The notes under the pieces are model-generated. The model was given only the letters and a program-made list of their open reading frames with translations, did no database searches and had not been told where the DNA came from. Both the position numbers and the translations under genes were made by a program. From Winogradskyella schleiferi (GTDB lineage: Bacteria > Bacteroidota > Bacteroidia > Flavobacteriales > Flavobacteriaceae): a stretch of 64,000 bases of DNA. Every line of letters starts with the position of its first letter. The stretch's first letter is position 1. Shown piece by piece: positions 26,963 to 36,050 of the stretch. The stretch is taken from the NCBI RefSeq assembly GCF_013394655.1, contig NZ_CP053351.1:1240001-1304000 (forward strand). The letters run 5' to 3'.

Positions 26963-28900
26963 ATGCAAAAGCAAGAACGTGTTGTCATAGATTATGTATC
27001 TCCTCAGATTAATTGTGGTGAATTTTATATTAAACGTGTCATAAATGAAATTGTAAATGTTGATGCTCATGTGTTTGGAGATGGGCACGATATTATCGCT
27101 GTATCAGTGCTTTTTAAATATAAAAATGCCAAAACATGGAGCGAAGTCAGAATGCACGAAACTGGAAACGACGAATGGAAAGCATCTTTTTCAGTTGAAA
27201 AACAAGGCTTTTACAGTTATAAAGTTCAAGGTTGGGTAGATTATGCCTTAAATTGGCAGCATGGTATTCGTCGTAAGATTGACGATAACCAACACGTAAA
27301 ATCAGAATTGCTAGAAGGGGTTACCTTGTTGGAGCCATTGCTTAAAAAAGCAAGTAGAGACGAAAAGGACTACTTGAATTATTGTATTGATTGTTTTAAA
27401 CAGGACGTCAAATATGATGATGCCATTAGGGAAGCCATAAGTCCACAACTGCAGCGCATTTTTATAAAGTATCCGGAAAAATTTCTCGCAAACGAATCCA
27501 AAGAACTTCAGGTCTATGTCGATAGAAAGAAAGCCAGGTTCAGTACATGGTACGAGTTCTTTCCACGGTCTGCATCTGAAATAGCAGGACAGCATGGCAC
27601 ATTTAAGGATTGCGAACGATTATTACCAAGAATAGAGCAAATGGGTTTCGATGTACTGTATTTTCCACCGGTTCATCCCATTGGGGAAGTCAACCGGAAA
27701 GGTAAAAATAACACCACCGAAGCTAAAGAAGGCGACGTTGGTTCAGCTTGGGGAATTGGTTCAAAACATGGAGGTCATAAAGATTTGGAATCACGATTAG
27801 GTTCCGTTGAAGATTTTAAAAACTTAATAAAAGAAGCAAAGAAGCATAATATTGAAATCTCCATGGATTATGCCTTACAAGCAGCACCAGATCATCCTTG
27901 GGTAAAATCGCATCCAGATTGGTTTAAATGGCGACCAGACGGAACCGTTCAATACGCAGAGAATCCACCGAAAAAATATCAGGATATTTTACCGATTTAT
28001 TGGGAGAGTAAAGATTATAAAAATCTTTGGAAAGAGTGTTTGGATACGATGCTCTATTGGATAGATTGTGGCGTGAAAGTTTTCAGGGTTGATAATCCAC
28101 ATACCAAACCGTATTATTTTTGGAATTGGCTCATTGCCGAAGTCAAGAAAAAACATCCAGATGTATTGTTTTTGGCTGAAGCTTTTACAAGACCAAAAGT
28201 GATGCAGCAATTGGCGAAACAAGGTTACACACAATCTTATACTTATTTTACATGGCGGAATTCTAAACAGGAATTTATAGAATATCTTACGGAATTAACC
28301 CAAACCGAGCAGCGCGAATACATGCAACCTAATTTCTGGCCAAACACACCCGATATTAATCCTTATCATTTACAAGGTGCAAGTGAAGCAAAATATTTAC
28401 AACGATATGCATTAGCCGCGACTTTAAGTTCTAGCATTGGTATTTACGGACCAGTATTTGAACAAATGATAGATGACCCTATTCCTGGGAAAGAGGAGTA
28501 CTACATGTCCGAAAAGTTTGAAGTAAAACATTACGATTGGTTTAAAGTCAGTAAATTGACGTTGTTAATTTCAAAAATTAATGCGGTTCGTCATGAAAAT
28601 GAAGCTTTGCAGCAAACCAATAATATTAAGTTTTTGAATATTCAGAATGATAACATAATTGCTTTTTATAAGTGGAATGCTTCTAAAACCAACGAACTAT
28701 TGATCATTATTAGTTTGGATCAATATTATCCGCAACAAGGCCATGTACAATTGCCATTAGCTGATTTAGGAATTGGAGCAGGTCATCGCGTACAAGTACA
28801 GGATTTGATTACGGCAAGCAGTTATAATTGGCATAACGAATGGAATTATGTAGAATTACATCCAACATTGCCATTTCATATCTTTAAGATTCATAAATAA
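26963..28900 (+). CDS. glgE: Alpha-1,4-glucan:maltose-1-phosphate maltosyltransferase
   Basis: GlgE (GH13_3) adds maltosyl units from maltose-1-phosphate to alpha-glucan. The 645 residues show an N-terminal domain, a helical insert region (about 100-180), and the GH13 catalytic barrel: MGFDVLYFPPVHPIG, nucleophile Asp377 in FRVDNPHTKP, acid/base Glu406 in FLAEAFTRP, and Asp464 in NTPDINPYHL. The Asp-Glu-Asp spacing (29 and 58) fits what I recall for the Streptomyces enzyme (394, 423, 480). It overlaps the maltokinase gene by one base (TAATG), so the two are coupled. No trehalose synthase gene lies between them. Confidence 0.93.
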   Translation: MQKQERVVIDYVSPQINCGEFYIKRVINEIVNVDAHVFGDGHDIIAVSVLFKYKNAKTWSEVRMHETGNDEWKASFSVEKQGFYSYKVQGWVDYALNWQHGIRRKIDDNQHVKSELLEGVTLLEPLLKKASRDEKDYLNYCIDCFKQDVKYDDAIREAISPQLQRIFIKYPEKFLANESKELQVYVDRKKARFSTWYEFFPRSASEIAGQHGTFKDCERLLPRIEQMGFDVLYFPPVHPIGEVNRKGKNNTTEAKEGDVGSAWGIGSKHGGHKDLESRLGSVEDFKNLIKEAKKHNIEISMDYALQAAPDHPWVKSHPDWFKWRPDGTVQYAENPPKKYQDILPIYWESKDYKNLWKECLDTMLYWIDCGVKVFRVDNPHTKPYYFWNWLIAEVKKKHPDVLFLAEAFTRPKVMQQLAKQGYTQSYTYFTWRNSKQEFIEYLTELTQTEQREYMQPNFWPNTPDINPYHLQGASEAKYLQRYALAATLSSSIGIYGPVFEQMIDDPIPGKEEYYMSEKFEVKHYDWFKVSKLTLLISKINAVRHENEALQQTNNIKFLNIQNDNIIAFYKWNASKTNELLIIISLDQYYPQQGHVQLPLADLGIGAGHRVQVQDLITASSYNWHNEWNYVELHPTLPFHIFKIHK

Positions 28901-30531
28901 TGATGGGCAATAAAGAGAAAAAACAAAATACTTTACAATCCCCTTATAACTTTAATGATAAGTGGGAAGATCTCCTAGGTAATGAAGAGTTCATCAAAGT
29001 GTTTTTGTCCGATGTTCTCGAAGACTATATAGTAAAACAACGCTGGTATGGCGGCAAGGCTAGCAAGTTAAAATATATAGAACTTGCTGAATCGTTTAGA
29101 ATTCAAAAGGATGGCGAAGTATATTATGGATTGATTCTAGAAGTCAATTTTGTGGAATCTTTCTATCAGCACTATTTTTTGCCTATTGCATTTGTGTCAG
29201 ATGAAAATTTTGCGAAAGACGATCGTATTTTACCCATAAGCATTCAAAATCAAGAAGGGTTTATTATTGATGCCATTAATCTCGAAGCATTTAGAAGAGT
29301 CGTTTTTGAACGAATTTTAACTGCAGTTCCAAATGACAGAACAAAAGTTCGTTATTATAAAAGTGAATTGTTTAAGGATTGCGCTTACGAGTCGTCGCGC
29401 CACATGGGAATGGAGCAGAGCAATACGTCCGTAGTTTATAATGACAAATATGTATTGAAATTCTTTAGAAGAATATATTCGGATCGTAATCCAGATTATG
29501 AAATGAGTCGTTTCCTTTCTGAAAAGAAAGATTACAAGAATACACCAGCGTATTTAGGAAGCGTTCAGATAAAGGATAACGATATTAATATTACCATTGG
29601 CTTGATGCAAGAGATGGTAGAAAACCAAGGCGATGCTTGGGAATATATGTTAGTTGAATTTCATAAGGTTTTTTCAAATTTAGAATACAAAAGAATAGAT
29701 ATTTCAAAATTACCCAAAGCGGAAGATTTTGGTCATTTAGAAATTAGGGATGTACCTGCTCAAATCATTGATTGGGTTGGGTTGAATGCTTTTGTTAAGA
29801 TTCAAACTTTAGCAAAACGTACAGCGGAAATGCACATCGCTTTAGGTAGTGAATTTGAAGATACGGCATTTACACCATCACATTTTAATGGCGATTACGA
29901 AGTTTGGTTAAAAAATAGATTACTTTATCAATTTCAAAACCGATTGAATACCATTGAAAATAGCTTATACAAACTCGATGGATTGGCATTGGAATTGGCT
30001 AACGAATTCTTAGAAAAGAAGAATACCATTAGAAAACGTTTTGTAGATTTCGATTGGACAAAACTAAAAGGCGAGCGCATCAGGGTACATGGCGATTTTC
30101 ATCTAGGTCAAGTTTTGGTAAAAGACGATGATTTTTATATCCTCGATTTTGAAGGCGAACCAGAAAGTACCATTCGCGATCGTAAAGTTAAACAACCACC
30201 ATTAAAAGATATAGCTGGTTTGTTTCGTTCTTTTCACTATGCAATTTATGCCACCATTTTCAATAATATGGATTTGTATAATTACAATCAAGACCATCTA
30301 TTCGAGGCAGGTGAAATCTTGTATCAATATTTAAAAAATGTGTTTTTAGAAACTTATGTGACTAAAGTACAATCAGCGAACCTCAATATTGGTTATAATC
30401 AAGAGCGTATCTTTTTATTGAAGTACGCGATGCTCGAAAAAGCAGTTTATGAATTGGGTTACGAACTTAATTCACGTCCAAAATGGGCAGTAATTCCATT
30501 AAAAGGGATTTCAAATATCATTAACAACTAA
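28900..30531 (+). CDS. Maltokinase (Pep2/Mak family)
   Basis: Phosphorylates maltose to maltose-1-phosphate for GlgE. The 543 residues show an N-terminal cap with KQRWYGGKASKLKY (around residues 45-60), as in Mak and the C-terminal half of TreS-Mak fusions. The kinase-like domain has VRVHGDFHLGQVLV-type catalytic loop (RIRVHGDFHLGQ, about residue 396) and the metal-binding YILDFEGEP (about 413). Both are intact, so it should be active. In many bacteria this domain is fused to, or follows, trehalose synthase TreS. Here it stands alone, directly after glgE and 3 bp before glgB. ATG codons at 28900 and 28903 are both usable. Confidence 0.9.
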   Translation: MMGNKEKKQNTLQSPYNFNDKWEDLLGNEEFIKVFLSDVLEDYIVKQRWYGGKASKLKYIELAESFRIQKDGEVYYGLILEVNFVESFYQHYFLPIAFVSDENFAKDDRILPISIQNQEGFIIDAINLEAFRRVVFERILTAVPNDRTKVRYYKSELFKDCAYESSRHMGMEQSNTSVVYNDKYVLKFFRRIYSDRNPDYEMSRFLSEKKDYKNTPAYLGSVQIKDNDINITIGLMQEMVENQGDAWEYMLVEFHKVFSNLEYKRIDISKLPKAEDFGHLEIRDVPAQIIDWVGLNAFVKIQTLAKRTAEMHIALGSEFEDTAFTPSHFNGDYEVWLKNRLLYQFQNRLNTIENSLYKLDGLALELANEFLEKKNTIRKRFVDFDWTKLKGERIRVHGDFHLGQVLVKDDDFYILDFEGEPESTIRDRKVKQPPLKDIAGLFRSFHYAIYATIFNNMDLYNYNQDHLFEAGEILYQYLKNVFLETYVTKVQSANLNIGYNQERIFLLKYAMLEKAVYELGYELNSRPKWAVIPLKGISNIINN

Positions 30532-30534
30532 TTT

Positions 30535-32550
30535 ATGGCAGAAGTAATTGCACACAGTCGTTTTACGGAATTCGACATCAACCTTTTTAAAGCTGGAAAG
30601 CACTATCGTTTATACGAAAAATTCGGATCTCACACCACAACGGTTGATGGCGTAGACGGTGTTTATTTCGCCGTTTGGGCACCAACTGCCAAACATGTTT
30701 CCGTTATTGGAGATTTTAATTTTTGGGTTGAAGGCGAGCATCAATTGAATGTACGTTGGGATTCCAGTGGGATTTGGGAAGGCTTTATTCCTGGCGCTGG
30801 AAAAGGCAGTGTCTACAAATACAAAATACAGAGCAATAACAACGATATTAAAACCGAAAAAGCGGATCCTTACGCAAGAAGAGCAGAACACAATCCGAAA
30901 ACAGCGTCGATTGTTTGGGATGATGACTATTCGTGGAAGGACAATAAATGGATGAAGAAGCGTAAAAAGCATAATGCTCAAGACGCTCCATTTTCGGTTT
31001 ACGAAGTCCATTTAGGTTCTTGGAAAAAACACGTTGAAGAAGGCCGTTTTCTGTCTTACGTAGAAATGGCTGATGAATTAGTGAAATATGTAAAGGACAT
31101 GAATTTTACACACGTAGAATTAATGCCAGTTATGGAGTTTCCGTACGACCCGTCTTGGGGTTATCAAGTAACAGGTTACTTTGCACCAACTTCACGATTT
31201 GGATATCCTGAAGAATTCAAATTATTGGTCGATAAACTACATCAAAGCGATATCGGAATTATTCTGGATTGGGTGCCATCGCACTTTCCAGAAGATGCTC
31301 ATGGATTAGGTTTCTTTGATGGTTCTGCATTGTATGAACATCCAGATCCAAAAAAAGGCTATCATAACGATTGGAAGAGTTTAATATTTAACTATGGTCG
31401 TAACGAAGTCAAATCATTCTTAATTAGTAATGCTATTTTCTGGCTAGATCAATACCATGCTGATGGCTTGCGAGTTGATGCGGTTGCTTCAATGTTATTT
31501 TTGGATTACAGTCGTGAAGATGGACAATGGGAACCAAATATGTTTGGAGGAAGAGAAAATTTAGAAGCGATGTCGTTTTTAAGAGAAATGAATGAAGCAG
31601 TGTATGCTTCTTTTCCAGATGTACAGACTATCGCAGAAGAATCCACAGCGTTCCCTATGGTTTCTAAGCCAACATATATGGGTGGATTAGGTTTTGGTAT
31701 GAAATGGATGATGGGCTGGATGCACGATACACTTCAGTATTTTGCTAAAGAACCGGTTTATAGACAATATCATCAAAACGATTTGACCTTCTCAATGACT
31801 TATGCGTTTACAGAGAATTTTATGTTACCATTAAGTCATGATGAAGTCGTTTATGGTAAAAAATCAATTCTGGGACGTATGCCAGGCGATGAGTGGCAAC
31901 GTTTCGGTAATTTAAGACTGTTGTACAGCTATATGTTTACACATCCAGGAACGAACTTATTGTTTCAAGGCTCGGAGTTTGGTCAAAGTGGCGAATGGAA
32001 TTTTGAAACCAGTCTTGAATGGTATTTATTGCAATATGAACCTCATAAAGGTGTGAAGCAATTGATTAAAGATTTAAACGCTCTTTACAAAAAAGAACCT
32101 GCCTTGTATGAAAAACAATTTTCAGCAGAGGGATTTGAATGGATAGATTATGGTGATTCTAAAAATTCGGTATTCACCTATATTAGAAAAGGAAACGATG
32201 AAAAGGATGATTTAATCATTGCTTGCAATATGACACCAGTTCCTAAAAAGAACTACAAGTTGGGCTTACCGAGAAAAGGAAAACTGAAAGAAGTTTTTAA
32301 TAGTGATTTAAAAGCATATTTTGGAAGCGATCAATACAAGAATAAATTGAAAACAACTAAGGCTGAGCCTTGGCATTTTAGAGATCAATCTGTTGAGATT
32401 GATATTCCACCATTGGGAATGGTTGCTTTTAAATACGAAAAGAAGGCTCAACCTAAGAAGAAAGCTAAAGCTGTAGCTAAAATGAATGTCAATACAGAGG
32501 CTACAACTAAGAAGGTTGCTAAAAAGGATAGGGCAAAAACTAAAAAATAA
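30535..32550 (+). CDS. glgB: 1,4-alpha-glucan branching enzyme with a Lys-rich C-terminal tail
   Basis: Introduces alpha-1,6 branches into the glucan made by GlgE. The 671 residues include a CBM48 N-terminal domain (about 20-120, FAVWAPTAKHVSVIGDFNFW), the GH13_9 barrel with nucleophile Asp315 in GLRVDAVASML, and acid/base Glu368 in TIAEESTAFP. The spacing of 53 equals that in the E. coli enzyme (405 and 458). The last 40 residues form an unusual tail, KKAQPKKKAKAVAKMNV and then more Lys, Ala and Thr, not needed for catalysis. It is the last gene of the GH15-glgE-mak-glgB run, followed by a terminator whose loop is a REP-like palindrome. Confidence 0.94.
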   Translation: MAEVIAHSRFTEFDINLFKAGKHYRLYEKFGSHTTTVDGVDGVYFAVWAPTAKHVSVIGDFNFWVEGEHQLNVRWDSSGIWEGFIPGAGKGSVYKYKIQSNNNDIKTEKADPYARRAEHNPKTASIVWDDDYSWKDNKWMKKRKKHNAQDAPFSVYEVHLGSWKKHVEEGRFLSYVEMADELVKYVKDMNFTHVELMPVMEFPYDPSWGYQVTGYFAPTSRFGYPEEFKLLVDKLHQSDIGIILDWVPSHFPEDAHGLGFFDGSALYEHPDPKKGYHNDWKSLIFNYGRNEVKSFLISNAIFWLDQYHADGLRVDAVASMLFLDYSREDGQWEPNMFGGRENLEAMSFLREMNEAVYASFPDVQTIAEESTAFPMVSKPTYMGGLGFGMKWMMGWMHDTLQYFAKEPVYRQYHQNDLTFSMTYAFTENFMLPLSHDEVVYGKKSILGRMPGDEWQRFGNLRLLYSYMFTHPGTNLLFQGSEFGQSGEWNFETSLEWYLLQYEPHKGVKQLIKDLNALYKKEPALYEKQFSAEGFEWIDYGDSKNSVFTYIRKGNDEKDDLIIACNMTPVPKKNYKLGLPRKGKLKEVFNSDLKAYFGSDQYKNKLKTTKAEPWHFRDQSVEIDIPPLGMVAFKYEKKAQPKKKAKAVAKMNVNTEATTKKVAKKDRAKTKK

Positions 32551-32571
32551 GAATCGAATAATATGAGATTG

Positions 32572-32627
32572 AAGACCTCAAAGGTTTATGCTGAACTGGT
32601 TTCGGTATCTAACTTTGAGGTCTTTTT
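32572..32627 (+). terminator. Terminator of the glg operon with a palindrome in its loop
   Basis: Stem GACCTCAAAG (32574-32583) pairs with CTTTGAGGTC (32613-32622), followed by TTTTT. The loop is itself the palindrome ATGCTGAACTGGTTTCGGTAT. Confidence 0.75.
32588..32610 (+). repeat. REP-like palindrome copy B
   Basis: Palindromic core TGCTGAACTGGTTTCGGTAT in the loop of the glgB terminator. It nearly matches copy A at 8556-8578 inside the 6S-like RNA. This pair is the visible trace of a dispersed intergenic palindrome family in this genome. Confidence 0.5.
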
Positions 32628-32777
32628 CAGTTTGTACTTATACCAAGAATTAAGTAAGAAGAATAATTTGACGTCATTTCTGCCAAAATTTAAAATTCAA
32701 TTAGACGCTTCATTGTGCTAAATCCTAATTTTCCCCTTATAGAGGTTATAATGATTAAATGATAATTATGATCAAAT

Positions 32778-33143
32778 TTATTTAACTATTTCATCTGCCC
32801 AAATCATGGCATCATTAAGAGTTTTAAAAATTTCAAAAGGCTTATTGAAGAACATTTTTTCTATTTGAGCATTTATTTTAGCTTGATAATTACTTGAAAC
32901 AACGGCAAAGCCTTTCAAGGTTTTGATTTGTACCGTTTCATGATATATTTTTGGGTCCACGGAATAGGAATTTATTCTATGCGTTATATAAACAAACGGG
33001 GTTGCTGAATAATATTTTTTTGCGATTTCAACTAAAACAATATTATGCTTTGATGTAACATTTACACCTTCTTTGATGACTACTACAACGTAATTATCAT
33101 AGATAGATATATCACAAAAATCATAGTGTAGAATTTCTTTCAT
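32778..33143 (-). CDS. STAS/SpoIIAA-like small protein
   Basis: A 121-residue cytosolic protein beginning MKEILHYDFCDISIYDNYVV. Its layout (beta strand, then VEIAKKYYSATPFVYITHR, then KGFAVVSSN, and a final helix LNDAMIWADEIVK) resembles the SpoIIAA/STAS-like single-domain proteins of flavobacteria. No catalytic motif. The longer frame starting at 33191 would begin inside the clpC terminator hairpin, so the ATG at 33143 is preferred. Function unknown; it could be a stress or signalling adaptor. Confidence 0.65.
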   Translation of the reverse strand: MKEILHYDFCDISIYDNYVVVVIKEGVNVTSKHNIVLVEIAKKYYSATPFVYITHRINSYSVDPKIYHETVQIKTLKGFAVVSSNYQAKINAQIEKMFFNKPFEIFKTLNDAMIWADEIVK

Positions 33144-33173
33144 CACAAAAAATAGAATAATTAGCATTAAGAT

Positions 33174-33204
33174 AAAAAAAAACTCCTTCATAACGAAGGA
33201 GTTT
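33174..33204 (-). terminator. Terminator of clpC
   Basis: On the minus strand, a perfect 10-bp stem AAACTCCTTC/GAAGGAGTTT with a five-base loop, followed by a run of T residues, just after the clpC stop codon. Confidence 0.88.
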
Positions 33205-33226
33205 AAACTATAATGGTTAAAATGTC

Positions 33227-35776
33227 TTAAGATTCAGTCGTTTTACCGGTAGATTTAATTTTAATGCTCAAAGCATCATTTTTTTCATCTAAATCCATAG
33301 TAATAGTATCACCTTCATGAATTTTAGAATTTATGATTTCTTCAGCAAGTGCATCTTCTACATATTTCTGGATCGCTCTATTTAGCGGTCGGGCACCATA
33401 TTGTTTGTCAAATCCTTTTTCAGCAATATAGTCTTTAGCTTTTGCGGTTAACTTAAGCTCATAGCCTATATCTTTAATTCTGTCAATTAATTTAACCAGT
33501 TCAATATCGATAATTTTACTTATATCTTCTTTCTCTAAAGCATTGAACACTACGACATCATCAATTCTGTTTAGAAATTCCGGTGCAAATGCTTTTTTAA
33601 GGGCGTTTTCTATCACACCTTTCGCATAATCAGATTCTTGAGCTGCTTTTGCGGAAGTTCCAAAACCAACGCCAGATCCGAAATCTTTTAATTTTCGGGC
33701 ACCAATATTAGAAGTCATGATGATAATGGCATTTCTAAAATCAATTTTACGACCTAAGCTATCCGTTAAATAACCGTCATCTAAAACTTGTAATAACATA
33801 TTAAAGACATCTGGATGGGCTTTTTCAATTTCATCCAAAAGAACAACGGCATAAGGTTTACGTCTTATTTTTTCTGTTAATTGCCCACCTTCTTCGTAAC
33901 CAACGTATCCTGGAGGTGCTCCAACTAAACGGGAAATAGCAAATTTTTCCATGTATTCACTCATGTCGATTCTTACCAGTGCGTCATCACTATCGAATAA
34001 CTCACGAGCTAAGACTTTAGCTAACTGCGTTTTACCAACACCAGTTTGACCTAGAAATATAAATGAACCAATTGGCTTATTTGGATCTTTAAGTCCAGCT
34101 CTGTTTCTCTGAATAGCTTTTACAACTTTTGCAACTGCTTGATCTTGTCCGACTACTTTACCTTTTATTAATTCAGGTAATTGAGAGAGTTTATTGATTT
34201 CGGTCTGTGCAATTTTATTTACAGGAATTCCGGTCATCATGGAAACCACATCGGCAACATTATCTTCCGTCACTACTTCTTTATGTTGTTTGGTTTCTTC
34301 TTCCCATTTTTCCTGAGCTGTTGCTAGTTCTTTTTCTAATCGTTTTTCATCATCTCTTAGCTTAGCAGCTTCTTCATATTTCTGTTTTTTAACAACGCTA
34401 TTCTTGGTTTCTTTAACTTCTTCAAGTTTCTTTTCCAATTCAAGAATTTGTTTCGGTACATCAATATTGGTTATATGAACCCGAGAACCAGCCTCATCTA
34501 AAGCATCAATGGCTTTGTCCGGTAAAAAACGCTCCGTCATATAACGGTTCGTCAATTTCACACAAGCTTCAATCGCTTCATTCGTATAATCCACATTATG
34601 ATGTTCTTCATACTTACTTTTAATATTGTTAAGTATTTCAATGGTTTCTTCAACAGAAGTTGGTTCTACTATCACTTTCTGAAAACGACGCTCTAAAGCC
34701 CCATCTTTTTCTATGTATTGTCTGTATTCATCTAAAGTTGTGGCACCAATACATTGTATTTCGCCTCTTGCCAATGCTGGTTTGAACATGTTAGATGCAT
34801 CTAAGCTTCCTGTTGCACCACCTGCACCAACGATAGTATGGATCTCATCTATAAAAAGAATAATATCATCATTCTTTTCGAGTTCGTTCATTACCGCTTT
34901 CATGCGTTCTTCAAACTGACCTCTATACTTTGTACCTGCGACTAAACTAGCCAAGTCTAAAGTTACGACGCGTTTATTAAATAAGGTACGTGAAACTTTT
35001 CGTTTTACAATTCTTAGTGCTAATCCTTCTGCAATGGCAGATTTACCGACACCAGGTTCTCCTATTAATAAAGGATTGTTTTTCTTTCTTCGACTTAAAA
35101 TTTGGGATACACGCTGTATTTCTTTTTCTCGCCCTACAACGGGATCCAATTTGTCTTCTTCTGCGAGAACCGTTAAGTCCCTTCCAAAATTATCTAAAAC
35201 TGGGGTTTTTGATTTCTTGTTCGTTTTACTCGCTTGTCCACCAAATGGATTTTGCTTAGCATCGCCATCATCATTCATATCATCATCAGAAAACGATTCT
35301 GCTTTTGGGGTTTCTAAATAATCATCTTCGTTAGTTGCCATAGATTTAAATTCTTCTTTTACGTTATCATAATCTACTTTTAGCTTGTTTAAAAGCTTAG
35401 TTGTTGGATCATTTTCATTTCTTAAAATACACAATAATAAATGTGCTGTGTTAATTGAGGTGCTTTGAAACAATTTTGCTTCTAAAAACGTTGTTTTTAA
35501 TGCACGCTCTGCTTGTCTGGTTAAGTGTAAATTCTTTTTTTCGTTAGAGGTGGTTACTATGTTTGGGTTAGCAGGACTTAAAATCTCTACTTTACGCCTT
35601 AAGTGATTCAAATCCACTTCTAATGCACCTAATATATCTATTGCTTTGCCATTGCCATCTCTTAAAAGTCCAAGCATTAAATGCTCGGTTCCAATAAAAT
35701 CATGGCCTAATCGCAAGGCTTCTTCTTTGCTATAAGCAATAACATCTTTAACTCTTGGGGAAAAATTATCATCCAT
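33227..35776 (-). CDS. clpC: ATP-dependent Clp protease ATP-binding subunit ClpC
   Basis: AAA+ unfoldase that feeds proteins to ClpP. The 849 residues show: two N-terminal Clp_N repeats (about 1-145); the first AAA domain with Walker A GEPGVGKSAIAEGL (about 240) and Walker B DEIHTIVGAGG; a UVR-type middle segment (YEEAAKLRDDEKRLEKEL, about 465); and the second AAA domain with GQTGVGKTQLAKVLA (about 575) and a C-terminal clamp domain. Length and order match ClpC rather than ClpB, whose middle domain is much longer. It is single, divergent from gyrA, and ends with its own terminator. Confidence 0.94.
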   Translation of the reverse strand: MDDNFSPRVKDVIAYSKEEALRLGHDFIGTEHLMLGLLRDGNGKAIDILGALEVDLNHLRRKVEILSPANPNIVTTSNEKKNLHLTRQAERALKTTFLEAKLFQSTSINTAHLLLCILRNENDPTTKLLNKLKVDYDNVKEEFKSMATNEDDYLETPKAESFSDDDMNDDGDAKQNPFGGQASKTNKKSKTPVLDNFGRDLTVLAEEDKLDPVVGREKEIQRVSQILSRRKKNNPLLIGEPGVGKSAIAEGLALRIVKRKVSRTLFNKRVVTLDLASLVAGTKYRGQFEERMKAVMNELEKNDDIILFIDEIHTIVGAGGATGSLDASNMFKPALARGEIQCIGATTLDEYRQYIEKDGALERRFQKVIVEPTSVEETIEILNNIKSKYEEHHNVDYTNEAIEACVKLTNRYMTERFLPDKAIDALDEAGSRVHITNIDVPKQILELEKKLEEVKETKNSVVKKQKYEEAAKLRDDEKRLEKELATAQEKWEEETKQHKEVVTEDNVADVVSMMTGIPVNKIAQTEINKLSQLPELIKGKVVGQDQAVAKVVKAIQRNRAGLKDPNKPIGSFIFLGQTGVGKTQLAKVLARELFDSDDALVRIDMSEYMEKFAISRLVGAPPGYVGYEEGGQLTEKIRRKPYAVVLLDEIEKAHPDVFNMLLQVLDDGYLTDSLGRKIDFRNAIIIMTSNIGARKLKDFGSGVGFGTSAKAAQESDYAKGVIENALKKAFAPEFLNRIDDVVVFNALEKEDISKIIDIELVKLIDRIKDIGYELKLTAKAKDYIAEKGFDKQYGARPLNRAIQKYVEDALAEEIINSKIHEGDTITMDLDEKNDALSIKIKSTGKTTES

Positions 35777-36050
35777 ATTATATTCCTTTCTGCTTTAAAA
35801 ATAATAAAAACATATTGAGTATAAGTCAAAAACTATACCTTAATTAATAATTGTATTATATGTCGCAAACGAAGAGACTAAAAAAGCCTTTTAAATCAAA
35901 GGAAATATCGTGATACTTATTAACGAAAAAGATATCAATAATTGTTAATAAAAAACATCAAAAAGGATAATGGATTAGGCGTCTAAACGTACTATTTTGG
36001 TTATATTAGCACGTTAATAAAATTTACAAAAAAACTAATTAATTTTATAT

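Noticed and set aside
30610-31011. Minus-strand 133-codon frame inside glgB
   Set aside because: It is antisense to the conserved CBM48 and barrel region. The Cys- and Phe-rich composition is typical of shadow frames.
33144-33191. Upstream start for the STAS-like protein
   Set aside because: That start lies within the clpC terminator hairpin and its T run, so the hydrophobic leader MKEFFFILML is an artefact of translating the terminator.
34990-35321. Overlapping plus-strand frames inside clpC
   Set aside because: They are antisense shadows of a highly conserved gene with no family match, start context or promoter.
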